Source: CAZTDU01 sp050248795 (GTDB lineage: Bacteria; Pseudomonadota; Gammaproteobacteria; Burkholderiales; SG8-39). Taken from it: DNA of 64,000 nucleotides. The notes under the pieces were generated by a model. It was not told where the DNA came from, made no database searches, and saw nothing but the letters and a program-made list of their open reading frames with translations. Position numbers and translations under genes: made by a program. Positions 1 to 8,364 of the stretch are shown one piece after another. Position 1 is the stretch's first letter, and each line of letters starts with the position of its first letter. The DNA lies in assembly GCA_050248795.1 (NCBI GenBank), contig JBFWRS010000014.1:21748-85747 (forward strand). Direction: 5' to 3'.

Positions 1-685
1 CGGCCAGCAGTACCGCGAACGGTCCGGTGAGCGAACCCCCGGCGTGCGCCATCGGCGCGCGCGCGAGCAGCACGTCGTCGCGCGACATGTGCTGCGCGAT
101 CATCGCCAGGCCCCACGCGACGCTAAGGTGAGATCGAACGACACCCTTGGAGCGTCCGGTGGTGCCCGCGGTGTAGTAGATCGCGCAGGGTTCGGTGAGG
201 TCCCTCGGTGCATGCGAGCCGCCGGCACGGCCGCTCGCGATCAGGTCCTCGTAGCTGCGGGCGCCTGCGCGCCTGCCGTCGACGCAGACGAGCAGCGTGC
301 CCTGCATCTGCGGCAGCCCGCGCAGCGAGTCCAGTACGGCGAAGCGTGCGGCATCTGCGATGACGCAGCGCGGGCTGCAGTCATCGATGAAGTAGTGGAG
401 TTCCTCGACCGCACAGCGGTGGTTCACCGGCACGACGATGGCGCCGGTGGAGATCACCGCCCACCAGCTCTCGACGAAACGCATGCCGTTCGGCATCAGC
501 ACGACAACCCGGTCCCCCGGGCCGACGCCTTGTGCGCGCAGCGAATCCGCAAGGCGGCTGACGCGGTGGTGCAGCTCGCCGTAGCGCATGGTGGCACTGT
601 CGCTGCGCAGTGCGACCCTTTCCGGCCAGCGGCGGGCGCTGACGGCAAGCAGGGACGCCGCATCGAAGGGCAGGGCGGGAAACAT
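1..685 (-). CDS. AMP-dependent acyl-CoA synthetase/ligase, N-terminal part (cut by window edge)
   Basis: The first 228 codons of an adenylate-forming enzyme that would activate a carboxylic acid as its acyl-AMP and then its CoA thioester in the cytoplasm. Reading from the ATG at 685, the protein shows the usual ANL start and then the P-loop YYTAGTTGRSKG at about residues 170-181, followed by a His-rich active-site stretch. The C-terminal half lies beyond position 1. The start codon is 2 bases after the stop of the IclR gene, so the two are probably one transcript and the regulator may control this enzyme. The substrate cannot be told from what is visible. Confidence 0.85.
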   Translation of the reverse strand, partial: MFPALPFDAASLLAVSARRWPERVALRSDSATMRYGELHHRVSRLADSLRAQGVGPGDRVVVLMPNGMRFVESWWAVISTGAIVVPVNHRCAVEELHYFIDDCSPRCVIADAARFAVLDSLRGLPQMQGTLLVCVDGRRAGARSYEDLIASGRAGGSHAPRDLTEPCAIYYTAGTTGRSKGVVRSHLSVAWGLAMIAQHMSRDDVLLARAPMAHAGGSLTGPFAVLLA

Positions 686-687
686 GA

Positions 688-1560
688 CTACCTGGCGATG
701 CTGGAAAGCGGGGAGCGGCGTACGCGTGCCGGAAGGCGGCGCGTTGCAGCGGGCGGGCGGCGCAGCGTGCCGCCTTCCGGACGCGCGCCCAGCGCCGCGG
801 ATATGGTCCTGGTGCATCGCAGCAGGCCTGGCAGGAGTTTCTCTATGCGCTCGTCCGAGAGCCGGTGCGACGGCCCGATGACGCCGATGCTCGCGATCAC
901 ACGCTCGCCGGCATCGCGCACGGGGGCGGCAAGGCTGCGTGCGCCGTCGTAGATCTCCTGGTTGCCGATCGCATAGCCGCGCGCTGCTATCCGTGCAAGG
1001 TCTGCGCGCAGCTCCGCCTTGTCGACGATCGTGCCGCGCGTGTAGCTGCGCAATCGGCCGCGCAGGTACTGCTCGCGGAACTCCTCGTCCATGTGTGCGA
1101 GCAGGATTCTGCGCGTCGCACCGCAGTGAAGCGGAAAGCTCATGCCGTCGCTGGGGATCACGCGCATCGGCTCGGGACTGGGGATCATCTCGACGTAGGT
1201 CGCCTGCCGGTCGGTCGGCACGACCAGCGCGACCGTCTCGCGCGAGCTGTCCACCAGCCGCTGCATGTGGGGAAGCGCGACGCTGCGCAGGTCCAGCGAC
1301 AGGCGGATCACGTCCGCAAGCTGCAGCAGCCGCGCGCCGAGCACGTAGCTGTCGGTGCCGGGCTTCTGCTGCACCACGCCCTGTTCCCGCAGCGTTGCGA
1401 ACAGCCGGTACGCGGTGCTGCTCGGGAAGCCCAGCTCGCGCGCCACCTCGTCGACGGTGAGCGAGGGCCGCTCGCGCGTGAAAGAAAAGAGGATGTCGAT
1501 CGCCTTGCCCAGCGACTTGATCTTCTTCTGTCCCGGGCCGGAGGTGCGGCGTGCCGTCAA
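688..1560 (-). CDS. IclR-family transcriptional regulator
   Basis: A 290-residue DNA-binding regulator. A winged helix-turn-helix lies at about residues 18-75 (SLTVDEVARELGFPSSTAYRL is its core) and the IclR effector-binding domain follows at about 85-255. The start is a TTG at 1560, because the only nearby alternative frame closes at once. The last 35 residues are Arg/Pro-rich and look like a non-conserved tail. It is followed by an acyl-CoA synthetase gene and is divergent from two alpha/beta hydrolases, the usual layout of a small catabolic cluster with its own regulator. The effector is unknown. Confidence 0.88.
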   Translation of the reverse strand: MTARRTSGPGQKKIKSLGKAIDILFSFTRERPSLTVDEVARELGFPSSTAYRLFATLREQGVVQQKPGTDSYVLGARLLQLADVIRLSLDLRSVALPHMQRLVDSSRETVALVVPTDRQATYVEMIPSPEPMRVIPSDGMSFPLHCGATRRILLAHMDEEFREQYLRGRLRSYTRGTIVDKAELRADLARIAARGYAIGNQEIYDGARSLAAPVRDAGERVIASIGVIGPSHRLSDERIEKLLPGLLRCTRTISAALGARPEGGTLRRPPAATRRLPARVRRSPLSSIAR

Positions 1561-1567
1561 GCGATTC

Positions 1568-1603
1568 TCACAACGTGATAATAGTCTTCCATAGTTCGAG
1601 AAC
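1568..1603. promoter_or_regulatory. candidate IclR operator/divergent promoter region
   Basis: The spacer between the IclR gene and the hydrolases is AT-richer than its surroundings. It holds a short inverted repeat TCAC-AAC-GTGA (1568-1578), a second one GTTC-GA-GAAC (1594-1603), and a -10-like TATTAT on the minus strand (1578-1583). IclR proteins commonly bind short palindromes in such divergent spacers; that these are the sites is inference. Confidence 0.3.
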
Positions 1604-1706
1604 GCTAACGATCGCCGCCAATGCTGTCAATCGGGCTGCGGCGAAACAGCGGACGCCGCGGCGGCACGTCTGCTGGCACAATCCGCCCGAATCCGAGGAG
1701 GGCGAC

Positions 1707-2552
1707 ATGCCGGTGGCCGACGTTCGAGGCGTGAAGATCAACCATGAGGTGTTCGGGCAATCAGGCCCCTGGGTCGCATTGACCACCGGCGGGCGTCGTG
1801 GTTACGGGGAGTTCACCGGCATTGCGCAACTGATCGCGGCGGAAGGCTTTCGTGTCGTGCTGCACGACCGGCGCAACACCGGCGCATCCGACATCGTCAT
1901 CGACGGCGACGAAGGCGAGGAGTTCATCTGGGCCGACGACCTGCACGTGCTGCTCGGCCAGCTCGGCGCGCTGCCCGCTTTCGTCGGCGGTGCGTCTTCC
2001 GGTTCGCGCACCTCGCTCCTCTTTTACCTGCGGCACCCCGAGGCGGTGCGCGGCCTGCTGCTGATGCAGCTCACCGGCGGCGCGTTCGCGGCAGGTCGGC
2101 TGCCCGAGAACTACTACGGCCAGTACATCCGCGCCGCGCGCGAGGGCGGCATGGCGGCGGTGTGCGAGACCGAGATGTACCGCGAACGGCTGGCCGCCAA
2201 TCCTTCGAGCCGTGCGCGGCTGATGGCGATGGATCCGGCGCGGTTCATCGCCGTGATGCAGCGCTGGGTAGATGTCTTCATGGCCGGTCCCAAGGAACCC
2301 CTGCTGGGCGTGTCGGCGGAGCAGTTGCGCGGAATCCGCGTTCCCACCCTGATCATCCCCGGCAACGACCTCACGCATGCCGCGGTGAACGGCCGCGCGG
2401 CACATGCGCTGATCCCGGGCAGCGAGCTGTTCGAACTGCCGATCGAACACCAGGACGTGCCGCTGATCATGTTCTCGGGGTGGAAGGAGCATGACCCCCT
2501 GATCGCGCGCACGCTGGTGGGCTTCATGCGCCGCGCGATGGAACGTGCCTGA
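1707..2552 (+). CDS. alpha/beta hydrolase
   Basis: A 281-residue alpha/beta-hydrolase-fold protein. The nucleophile elbow G-A-S-S-G puts the catalytic serine at about residue 97, and a C-terminal IEHQDVP supplies the probable histidine. There is no signal peptide, so it should be cytoplasmic. The frame is open upstream to 1551, but ATG 1707 has a strong ribosome site (GAGGAGGG at 1695-1702) and begins where homology to the fold begins. The stop overlaps the next hydrolase start by one base (TGATG), so the two are translationally coupled. The substrate is unknown; the neighbouring CoA ligase suggests hydrolysis of an ester or lactone in a catabolic route. Confidence 0.85.
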   Translation: MPVADVRGVKINHEVFGQSGPWVALTTGGRRGYGEFTGIAQLIAAEGFRVVLHDRRNTGASDIVIDGDEGEEFIWADDLHVLLGQLGALPAFVGGASSGSRTSLLFYLRHPEAVRGLLLMQLTGGAFAAGRLPENYYGQYIRAAREGGMAAVCETEMYRERLAANPSSRARLMAMDPARFIAVMQRWVDVFMAGPKEPLLGVSAEQLRGIRVPTLIIPGNDLTHAAVNGRAAHALIPGSELFELPIEHQDVPLIMFSGWKEHDPLIARTLVGFMRRAMERA

Positions 2553-3343
2553 TGTACGCGCAGGTGAACGGCATCCGCATGAACTACGTGGTCGATGGCC
2601 CCGCCGATGCGCCCTGGGTCACGCTGGTCACCGGCATCGCCAACGATGTCACGCTGTGGGACGGGCAGGCCGCTGCGCTCTCAGGGCGCTACCGCGTGCT
2701 GCGCTACGACCTGCGCGGGCAGGGAATGTCGGAGGCCACGGCCGGCCCTTACTCCATCGCGTCGCTGGCAGGCGACCTGACCGGGCTGTGGGATGCGCTT
2801 GGCGTCGCACGCTCGCACCTGGTCGGCCTGGGCCTGGGCGGCGCGGTGTCGCTGGCCGTGGCGATCGAGCACCCATCGCGCCTCGCCAGCCTTGCCGCCT
2901 GCTGCTGCCGGGCGAGGATGGAGCCCGGGTTTGCCGCCATGTGGCACAAGCTCACCGAGGCGGTAGGGCGCGACGGCATCGACGCTATCGTCGAGCCGAC
3001 TGCGCAGCGCTGGTTTTCGGACGACTTCAAGGCCGCGAATCCCGCGCTGCTGGACGCGGTCCGGGACATGATCCGAGCGACCAGCAGGGACGGCTATCTG
3101 GGCCTCGTGGCGGCGTTCCTCGAACTGGACCTGGAAGACCGCCTGCACCTGATCCGCGTGCCGACGCTGTTCCTCGGCGGGGCGGAGGATCGCGTCGGCG
3201 GACCTGAAGAACTGATGCGCCGGCTGGCGGGCATGGTCCCGGGGGCGGCGTACGTCGAGGTACCCGGTGCCGCGCACATCGCGAACCTGCAGAACGCCGA
3301 CGGCTTCAACCGCCGGCTGCTGGAGTTCCTCGACGCGCACTGA
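2552..3343 (+). CDS. alpha/beta-hydrolase-fold protein lacking the nucleophile serine
   Basis: A 263-residue protein of the 3-oxoadipate enol-lactonase-like branch of the alpha/beta-hydrolase fold. The elbow reads HLVGLGLGGAVS at residues 89-100 where relatives have G-x-S-x-G, so the catalytic serine position (about residue 94) is glycine. The acid (GGAEDRVGGP) and histidine (PGAAHIANLQ) regions are still present. It overlaps the preceding hydrolase by one base and is probably made with it. It may have lost hydrolase activity, act as a partner of its neighbour, or use non-serine chemistry as some cofactor-free members of the fold do. Confidence 0.8.
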   Translation: MYAQVNGIRMNYVVDGPADAPWVTLVTGIANDVTLWDGQAAALSGRYRVLRYDLRGQGMSEATAGPYSIASLAGDLTGLWDALGVARSHLVGLGLGGAVSLAVAIEHPSRLASLAACCCRARMEPGFAAMWHKLTEAVGRDGIDAIVEPTAQRWFSDDFKAANPALLDAVRDMIRATSRDGYLGLVAAFLELDLEDRLHLIRVPTLFLGGAEDRVGGPEELMRRLAGMVPGAAYVEVPGAAHIANLQNADGFNRRLLEFLDAH

Positions 3344-3371
3344 CGCGCGCGGCTCGACGCGGAACGACGCG

Positions 3372-3402
3372 CGCGTGCTGCCGGGTCGGCCGGCAGCACG
3401 CG
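3372..3402. terminator. GC-rich hairpin between convergent genes
   Basis: A perfect 13-base-pair stem (3372-3384 with 3390-3402) around a 5-base loop lies in the 66-base gap between the hydrolase pair and the converging TAXI gene. There is no T-run on either side, so it is a likely bidirectional transcript end rather than a classic intrinsic terminator. Confidence 0.5.
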
Positions 3403-3409
3403 GTGCAGC

Positions 3410-4417
3410 CTATTTCAGCCAGCCGCGCTCGCGGTAGTAGCGCGCCGCGCCGTCGTGCAGCGGCATGCCGTTCACATCTTCCTTCCACACGCCGTTGGCG
3501 CAGTCGAACTTCGCCAGCGCCTTGTGCGCGGCCTGCAGGCGATCGGTCTTCTCGCAGATCGTCTTCACGATCGTGTACGCCAGGTCATCCGACATGCGCG
3601 TGCTGGCAAACAGCGTGGTCGTGGTGCCGGGCAGGCGCAGGTCGACGTCCTGGCCCTTGAAGGTGCCCTTGGGCATGACCTGCGTGGTCCAGCCGTAGCG
3701 CTTGTACATCTCGGCGAGCACGGACTCGGGCGGCTGCAGGAAGGTGACGTCGTAGTTCTGCGCGATCTCCGTGAACGACGGGTGCCCGGCATTCGCGACG
3801 TTCATGAACAGGTCCACCGTGCGGCTGGCGAACCTGCCCTTGGCGGCATCGAACGACGCGAAGTCGTAGCTGCCGCCGCGCTTCTTCACGGCGTCTTCGT
3901 CGGAATCCATCAGCGCCAGCATCTGCTGCGCGCCCACCGGGCCGACGCCGCCGCGCGGCAGCAGCGAGATTCGCGTCGCAGGCCGATCCTTGTGCAGGAA
4001 CTTGTCGAACTGCGGGCCGAGGCCCTTGCCTGCCGCGACCGAGAACAGGTAGTAGCGATCCCAGCCACCGGCCAGGGCGCGCAGGCTCGGCACGGGCTTC
4101 TTGTCGAACGCAACGATGCCCTTGCTCGCCCAGTTGCCGACCAGGGCCATGCCGAACGCGAGATCGGCCTTGCCTTCGTTTACCAGCCTGATGTTGCCGA
4201 CCGCGCCCGCAACCGGCGGGGAGTCCACCTTGGAACCCGGCGGCAGCGATTGGCGCAGCAGTTCCGCAAGGTTGACCGCGTATACGTACCAGCCCGAACC
4301 CTGGATGAACGAGCCGATGTTCAGGTTGACGGGCTGCTGCGCCGATGCGATGGTGCTCGCGGCGAGCGCGGCGGCGGCTGCAATGCACGCAATGGGCTTG
4401 CGAAGGGCTGTTCTCAT
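3410..4417 (-). CDS. TAXI-family TRAP transporter solute-binding protein
   Basis: A 335-residue periplasmic binding protein of the TAXI type, the receptor class that pairs with fused 4TM-12TM TRAP membrane subunits. A signal peptide with an Ala-rich core ends at A-S-A around residue 26. The mature part begins LNIGSFIQGSGWY and contains the VGNIRLVNEGKADLAFG ligand-site motif of the family. ATG 4417 is chosen because a GAGGAG site sits just upstream; the frame is open further to 4627. No TRAP membrane gene lies beside it, so it either uses a distant permease or serves as a sensor. The ligand is unknown. Confidence 0.85.
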   Translation of the reverse strand: MRTALRKPIACIAAAAALAASTIASAQQPVNLNIGSFIQGSGWYVYAVNLAELLRQSLPPGSKVDSPPVAGAVGNIRLVNEGKADLAFGMALVGNWASKGIVAFDKKPVPSLRALAGGWDRYYLFSVAAGKGLGPQFDKFLHKDRPATRISLLPRGGVGPVGAQQMLALMDSDEDAVKKRGGSYDFASFDAAKGRFASRTVDLFMNVANAGHPSFTEIAQNYDVTFLQPPESVLAEMYKRYGWTTQVMPKGTFKGQDVDLRLPGTTTTLFASTRMSDDLAYTIVKTICEKTDRLQAAHKALAKFDCANGVWKEDVNGMPLHDGAARYYRERGWLK

Positions 4418-4580
4418 GTCGGTCTCCTCGTTGTGATCGCCGGTCCGGCTTGATTGTCGGGTCGCACGGAGTCTGATCGGTGCGATTGCCGCTGCGCCGT
4501 CCTCCGTCTCCTCGCGTCGATGGTACCGGCATACCACCGCATGCGCCAGCGTTCCCGGCGCCGTTCTCACAGAGCGAGAC

Positions 4581-6275
4581 TTAGTGTTTCGACGCCTCGT
4601 GCGGGTCTGCGTCCGCCCCGGCCGCAACGTCCTGCTCGGCCTCGATGGCCGCGGCGCGTCCTGGGGCGCGCAGCAGTCGATCGCTTTTGACCAGCTGCTC
4701 GATCAGGCGGCGAGTGGCGCTCAGGGCATCGAGCAGCGCGTCGGTGTCCTCTGCGGACAGGCGCTGCCCGACTGCGGCACGCAGCAATGCTGCCTTCGCC
4801 TGCTCGTAGGCCTGCTGGAATCGCACGAGGCCGGTTGCGCGTTCCGCGTCGTCCCCCGTTTCACGGCCGTCGGTGCCGTGGTCGGCACGGGTAACGAGCG
4901 TCAGGCAGCCGCGCGCCGCGTCGAGCACGTCATGCACCGCGGCCCGCGGCTCTTCGTCGGTGAGTCGCGCTGCGTCCTGGCGCAGCCGTTCCGCCTTGCG
5001 CGCGAGCCGCGCCGCCTCGCCAAGGTAGCGTGCCGTGCGCAACCCCTGTGTCAATGCTGCCGCGACATCCTCCGACATTTTCTCGCCGCGCACCGATGTG
5101 ACGAACTCAGTGATCGCCTGCTCGAGCGCGCGCGCGGCGGAGGCCTGATGCTTTACCTGGTGCGGTGCCGCGACGGCATCCGAGAGCGCGCTGCCGAGGA
5201 TGCGCGAGACGATGCCGCGCAGGCGCAGGAGTTCTGCCCGCAGCGCGTCCACGGCAAGGGCAGGGGTGGAGGCCACGGTAGCGTCCAGGTGCTGCGGCCG
5301 GGCGAGATCCTCCTCCGCACTGCGGAACATGCGCTCCAGCAAGTCCCCCAGGCGACCGGCCAGCGGCAGCATGATGAGCACGCCCAGCAGCTTGTAGGTG
5401 GTGTGGAACAGCGCGATCACCGCCGCCGGGCTGCCTTCGAAGCGCAGCCACTCGCCCATCAGCGCGACCAGCCAGAGCAGGCCGGGAAGCAGGGCAAGCG
5501 CGATGGCGCCGGCGATGACATTGAATGCGATGTGGCCGAGGGCGAGGCGACGCGCGCTCGGGGTGGCACGGATCACGGCCACCGCCGCAGTGGAGGTGGT
5601 GCCGAGTCCGGCGCCGATGACCGCGGCAGCAGCAGACTCGATGCCGATCAGGCCGCCGGTTGCGGCAGTGAGCACGATGGCGACCGCCGCGCTCGAGGAC
5701 TGCGTGAGCACGGCCGCGACGAAGCCGACCAGCAGGAACGCGACCCGGTTTCCTCCCGCGTCGGTGTCGAGGCTGCTCGAATAGGCTTCCGCGAGCCCGG
5801 CAAACGCATCCTTCAATATGGTCAGGCCGAGGAAGAACAGGCCGAATCCGGCCAGCGCCTCGCCGAGCCCGCGGTAGCGCTTGCCGGGCGCGGCAAGGCG
5901 CAACGCCACGCCTATCGCGAGTATCGGCAGCGCGGCAGCGTCGACCCTGAATCCGGAGCCGACCAGGCTCACCAGCCAGCTGGTGATGGTGGTGCCGACG
6001 TTCGCGCCGAACACGACGCGAAGCGCCTGGCGCAGCGTCAGCACGCCGGCGTTGACGAACCCGATGGTGGCGACGGTGACGGCGCTCGAGGACTGCACGA
6101 TGCCAGTGACGAGCGCGCCGGCGAGCAGGCCGCGGATCGGCGTCGATGTCCATTGCGCAAGCAGCTTCCGTAGCCCGGTGCCCGCGAACACCTTCAGGCC
6201 CTCGGTCATCATCAGCATGGCGAGCAGAAACAGCGCCAGTCCGCCTGCCGCATCGAATGCGATCTGCAGGTTCAT
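4581..6275 (-). CDS. Na/Pi cotransporter family protein with PhoU-like C-terminal domain
   Basis: A 564-residue inner-membrane protein. Residues 1-300 carry the two inverted Na/Pi-cotransporter repeats, each with its QSSS signature (about 61-64 and 192-195). Residues 330-550 are a charged, helical PhoU-like cytoplasmic domain. Proteins of this YjbB/NptA type move phosphate with sodium, and YjbB has been linked to phosphate export. It is divergent from a trehalose-phosphatase that releases phosphate, which may be chance. The last residues (AGADADPHEASKH) are a short acidic tail. Confidence 0.88.
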   Translation of the reverse strand: MNLQIAFDAAGGLALFLLAMLMMTEGLKVFAGTGLRKLLAQWTSTPIRGLLAGALVTGIVQSSSAVTVATIGFVNAGVLTLRQALRVVFGANVGTTITSWLVSLVGSGFRVDAAALPILAIGVALRLAAPGKRYRGLGEALAGFGLFFLGLTILKDAFAGLAEAYSSSLDTDAGGNRVAFLLVGFVAAVLTQSSSAAVAIVLTAATGGLIGIESAAAAVIGAGLGTTSTAAVAVIRATPSARRLALGHIAFNVIAGAIALALLPGLLWLVALMGEWLRFEGSPAAVIALFHTTYKLLGVLIMLPLAGRLGDLLERMFRSAEEDLARPQHLDATVASTPALAVDALRAELLRLRGIVSRILGSALSDAVAAPHQVKHQASAARALEQAITEFVTSVRGEKMSEDVAAALTQGLRTARYLGEAARLARKAERLRQDAARLTDEEPRAAVHDVLDAARGCLTLVTRADHGTDGRETGDDAERATGLVRFQQAYEQAKAALLRAAVGQRLSAEDTDALLDALSATRRLIEQLVKSDRLLRAPGRAAAIEAEQDVAAGADADPHEASKH

Positions 6276-6338
6276 CGCGCCATTGCCATCTCGCCCATGC
6301 GTCGCCTGGTGTACATTTCACGCACTGTCGATCACGCC

Positions 6339-7163
6339 ATGACGAACAAGACGCTCGACCGGTTGCCATGCGCACGTGATCGCGAAGACGAGATCAGGCA
6401 ACGCCTCGCGGGGAAGGATCTGGCGGTGTTCCTCGACTACGACGGCACGCTTACGCCCATCGTCGATGACCACGCGAAGGCGTTGCTCGACGCCGAAACC
6501 CGCGCCCTGGTGTCGGCGCTCTCCGCGCATTGCGCCGTGACCATCGTCAGCGGGCGCGACCTCGGCAGGCTGCGCGAGCTGGTGGCGCTCGATTCGGTCT
6601 GGTACGCAGGCAGCCACGGCTTCGAGATCGCCGCTCCCGGAGGATCCGGGCAGTGCATGGAAACCGGGACGGCGTTCCTGCCGCAACTGGACTCGGCCGA
6701 CGGTGCGCTGCGTGCGCAGCTCTCCGGCATCGCCGGACACGCCGTCGAGCGCAAGCGCTTCTCGATCGCGGTGCATTTCCGGCAGGTCGGCGACGGCGAT
6801 CGCGCCCGGCTCGGCAGCATCGTCGAGCGCGTGATTGCTGATCACCGCGGCCTGCGCCTGGCACACGGCAAGATGGTATTCGAGCTCAGGCCGGACATCG
6901 ACTGGGACAAGGGCAATGCGGTACTGTGGCTGCTGCAGCGTTTCGGCGCAAGTTCGCGGTCCACCGTGCCGGTCTACATTGGCGACGACCTGACCGACGA
7001 GGACGCGTTCGAAGCCCTGGCAGGTCGGGGTCTGTGCATCGCGGTTCGCCACGACGAGACCCGCCAGACCGCGGCGGACTACGTCTTGGCAGACGTTGCA
7101 GAGGTGAAGCGCTTCCTCGCCTGGCTGTCCGCGCTCGCGAAAGATGCGGCCGAAAGCGCATGA
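6339..7163 (+). CDS. otsB: trehalose-6-phosphate phosphatase
   Basis: A 274-residue HAD-superfamily enzyme that would convert trehalose 6-phosphate to trehalose in the cytoplasm. The nucleophile motif DYDGTLTP has Asp33 and Asp35, a conserved SGRDLGRL follows, and the Mg-binding motif GDDLTDEDAF begins at about residue 215. The frame opens at 6297, but ATG 6339 gives the family's usual length. No otsA (the synthase) is in the window, so the substrate must come from a distant gene. The HAD motifs make the family secure and leave the exact sugar phosphate slightly open. Confidence 0.88.
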   Translation: MTNKTLDRLPCARDREDEIRQRLAGKDLAVFLDYDGTLTPIVDDHAKALLDAETRALVSALSAHCAVTIVSGRDLGRLRELVALDSVWYAGSHGFEIAAPGGSGQCMETGTAFLPQLDSADGALRAQLSGIAGHAVERKRFSIAVHFRQVGDGDRARLGSIVERVIADHRGLRLAHGKMVFELRPDIDWDKGNAVLWLLQRFGASSRSTVPVYIGDDLTDEDAFEALAGRGLCIAVRHDETRQTAADYVLADVAEVKRFLAWLSALAKDAAESA

Positions 7164-7166
7164 GCG

Positions 7167-7184
7167 GCATGGCGTCGACCATGC
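7167..7184 (+). terminator. weak stem-loop after otsB
   Basis: GCATGG and CCATGC flank a six-base loop four bases after the otsB stop. There is no T-run, so its role as a transcript end is uncertain. Confidence 0.25.
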
Positions 7185-7254
7185 GATCTGCAGATTCGGC
7201 ATAGCGTCGAGTCCTGCTAAGGTACCCGCATAGCGCCGTCGATCCGGAGGTTCC

Positions 7255-8334
7255 ATGTCTGCCGTGCCTGTCGTTGCCGCATCGCCGCTCCCGCCCGGCC
7301 CGATCGGTGGTCCCGCCGCGTGGAAGGGGCCCGAGATCGATCGCACGCGCGAATGGCTGGTGGCGTTCACGCCGGCCGACCTGGCGGAACTGGACGCCGC
7401 GGTGCGCGAGCATGTCGCCGCCGGCCGCGACATGGGAGACATCTCGCCGGCGACTTTCCGCCTGCCGACGCTGGCCCGCAAGCTCGACGGCGTGCTCGAG
7501 CGCGTGCTGCATGGCTGCGGGTTCGTCCTGTTGCGCGGCTTCGACGTCGCGCGCTACGGCATCGCCGGGAGCGCGGTCGCCTACCTCGGCATCGGCTCGC
7601 ACCTGGGCAGTTTCCGCTCGCAGAACGCGAAGGGGCACCTGCTCGGCCATGTCTGCGACCTCGGCATGGACATCCGCAAGCCGACGACGCGTTACTACCA
7701 GACCAATCGCGAGCTCGAGTACCACACCGATTCCTGCGACATCGTCGGCCTGCTGTGCCTGAAGACGGCGAAATCCGGCGGCGAGAGCCGGCTGGTCAGT
7801 TCGGTCACGCTGCACGACGAAATGCTGCGCCGCCGGCCGGACCTGTGGCGGCTGCTGTTCAATCCGTTTCCCGTCGACCGGCGCGGCGAGGTTCCGCCGG
7901 GCATGCTGCCGTGGTTCGAACTACCGGTGTTCAACTGGCATGCGGGCGAACTGTCGACGATCTATGCGGGGCAGTACATCCGTTCCGCGCAGGAGAACTT
8001 TCCCGCCGCGCGCCGCCTGAGCGCGGCGGAGCACGCAGCGCTCGACATGCTGGACGCGCTCAGCAACGACCCGGGGCTGAACCTCACCATGGAATTCCGT
8101 CCCGGCGACATGCAGTTCGTGCACAACCACCAGATCCTGCACAGCCGCACGGATTTCGAGGACTGGCCCGAGCCGGCGAAGCGCCGGCACCTGCTGCGGC
8201 TGTGGCTGGCGCCGCGCGGCGCGCGCGAACTGCCGCCAGGCTACGCGCAACGCTACGGCTCGATAGAACCCGGGAATCGCGGCGGCATCATCACCGCCAG
8301 CACGAAGCTGAGCTTCGTGCTGGAGCCGCAATAG
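7255..8334 (+). CDS. TauD/TfdA-family Fe(II)/2-oxoglutarate-dependent dioxygenase
   Basis: A 359-residue cytoplasmic non-haem iron oxygenase. The iron-binding HxD is in EYHTDSCD (His157, Asp159) and the distal histidine is in HNHQILHSR (His296); RRHLLRLWL near the end supplies the 2-oxoglutarate arginine. The ATG is preceded by GGAGG. It belongs to the broad TauD/TfdA group, closest in style to the gamma-butyrobetaine-hydroxylase-like members. It sits 30 bases before a DMT exporter on the same strand, so they may be one transcript. The substrate is not evident. Confidence 0.87.
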   Translation: MSAVPVVAASPLPPGPIGGPAAWKGPEIDRTREWLVAFTPADLAELDAAVREHVAAGRDMGDISPATFRLPTLARKLDGVLERVLHGCGFVLLRGFDVARYGIAGSAVAYLGIGSHLGSFRSQNAKGHLLGHVCDLGMDIRKPTTRYYQTNRELEYHTDSCDIVGLLCLKTAKSGGESRLVSSVTLHDEMLRRRPDLWRLLFNPFPVDRRGEVPPGMLPWFELPVFNWHAGELSTIYAGQYIRSAQENFPAARRLSAAEHAALDMLDALSNDPGLNLTMEFRPGDMQFVHNHQILHSRTDFEDWPEPAKRRHLLRLWLAPRGARELPPGYAQRYGSIEPGNRGGIITASTKLSFVLEPQ

Positions 8335-8364
8335 CGGGCCGCGGCAAGCGTCCGGAAGGTCGGC

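Noticed and set aside
1551..1706. An upstream extension of the first alpha/beta hydrolase
   Set aside because: The ATG at 1707 has a strong ribosome site, and the upstream part lies in the regulatory spacer.
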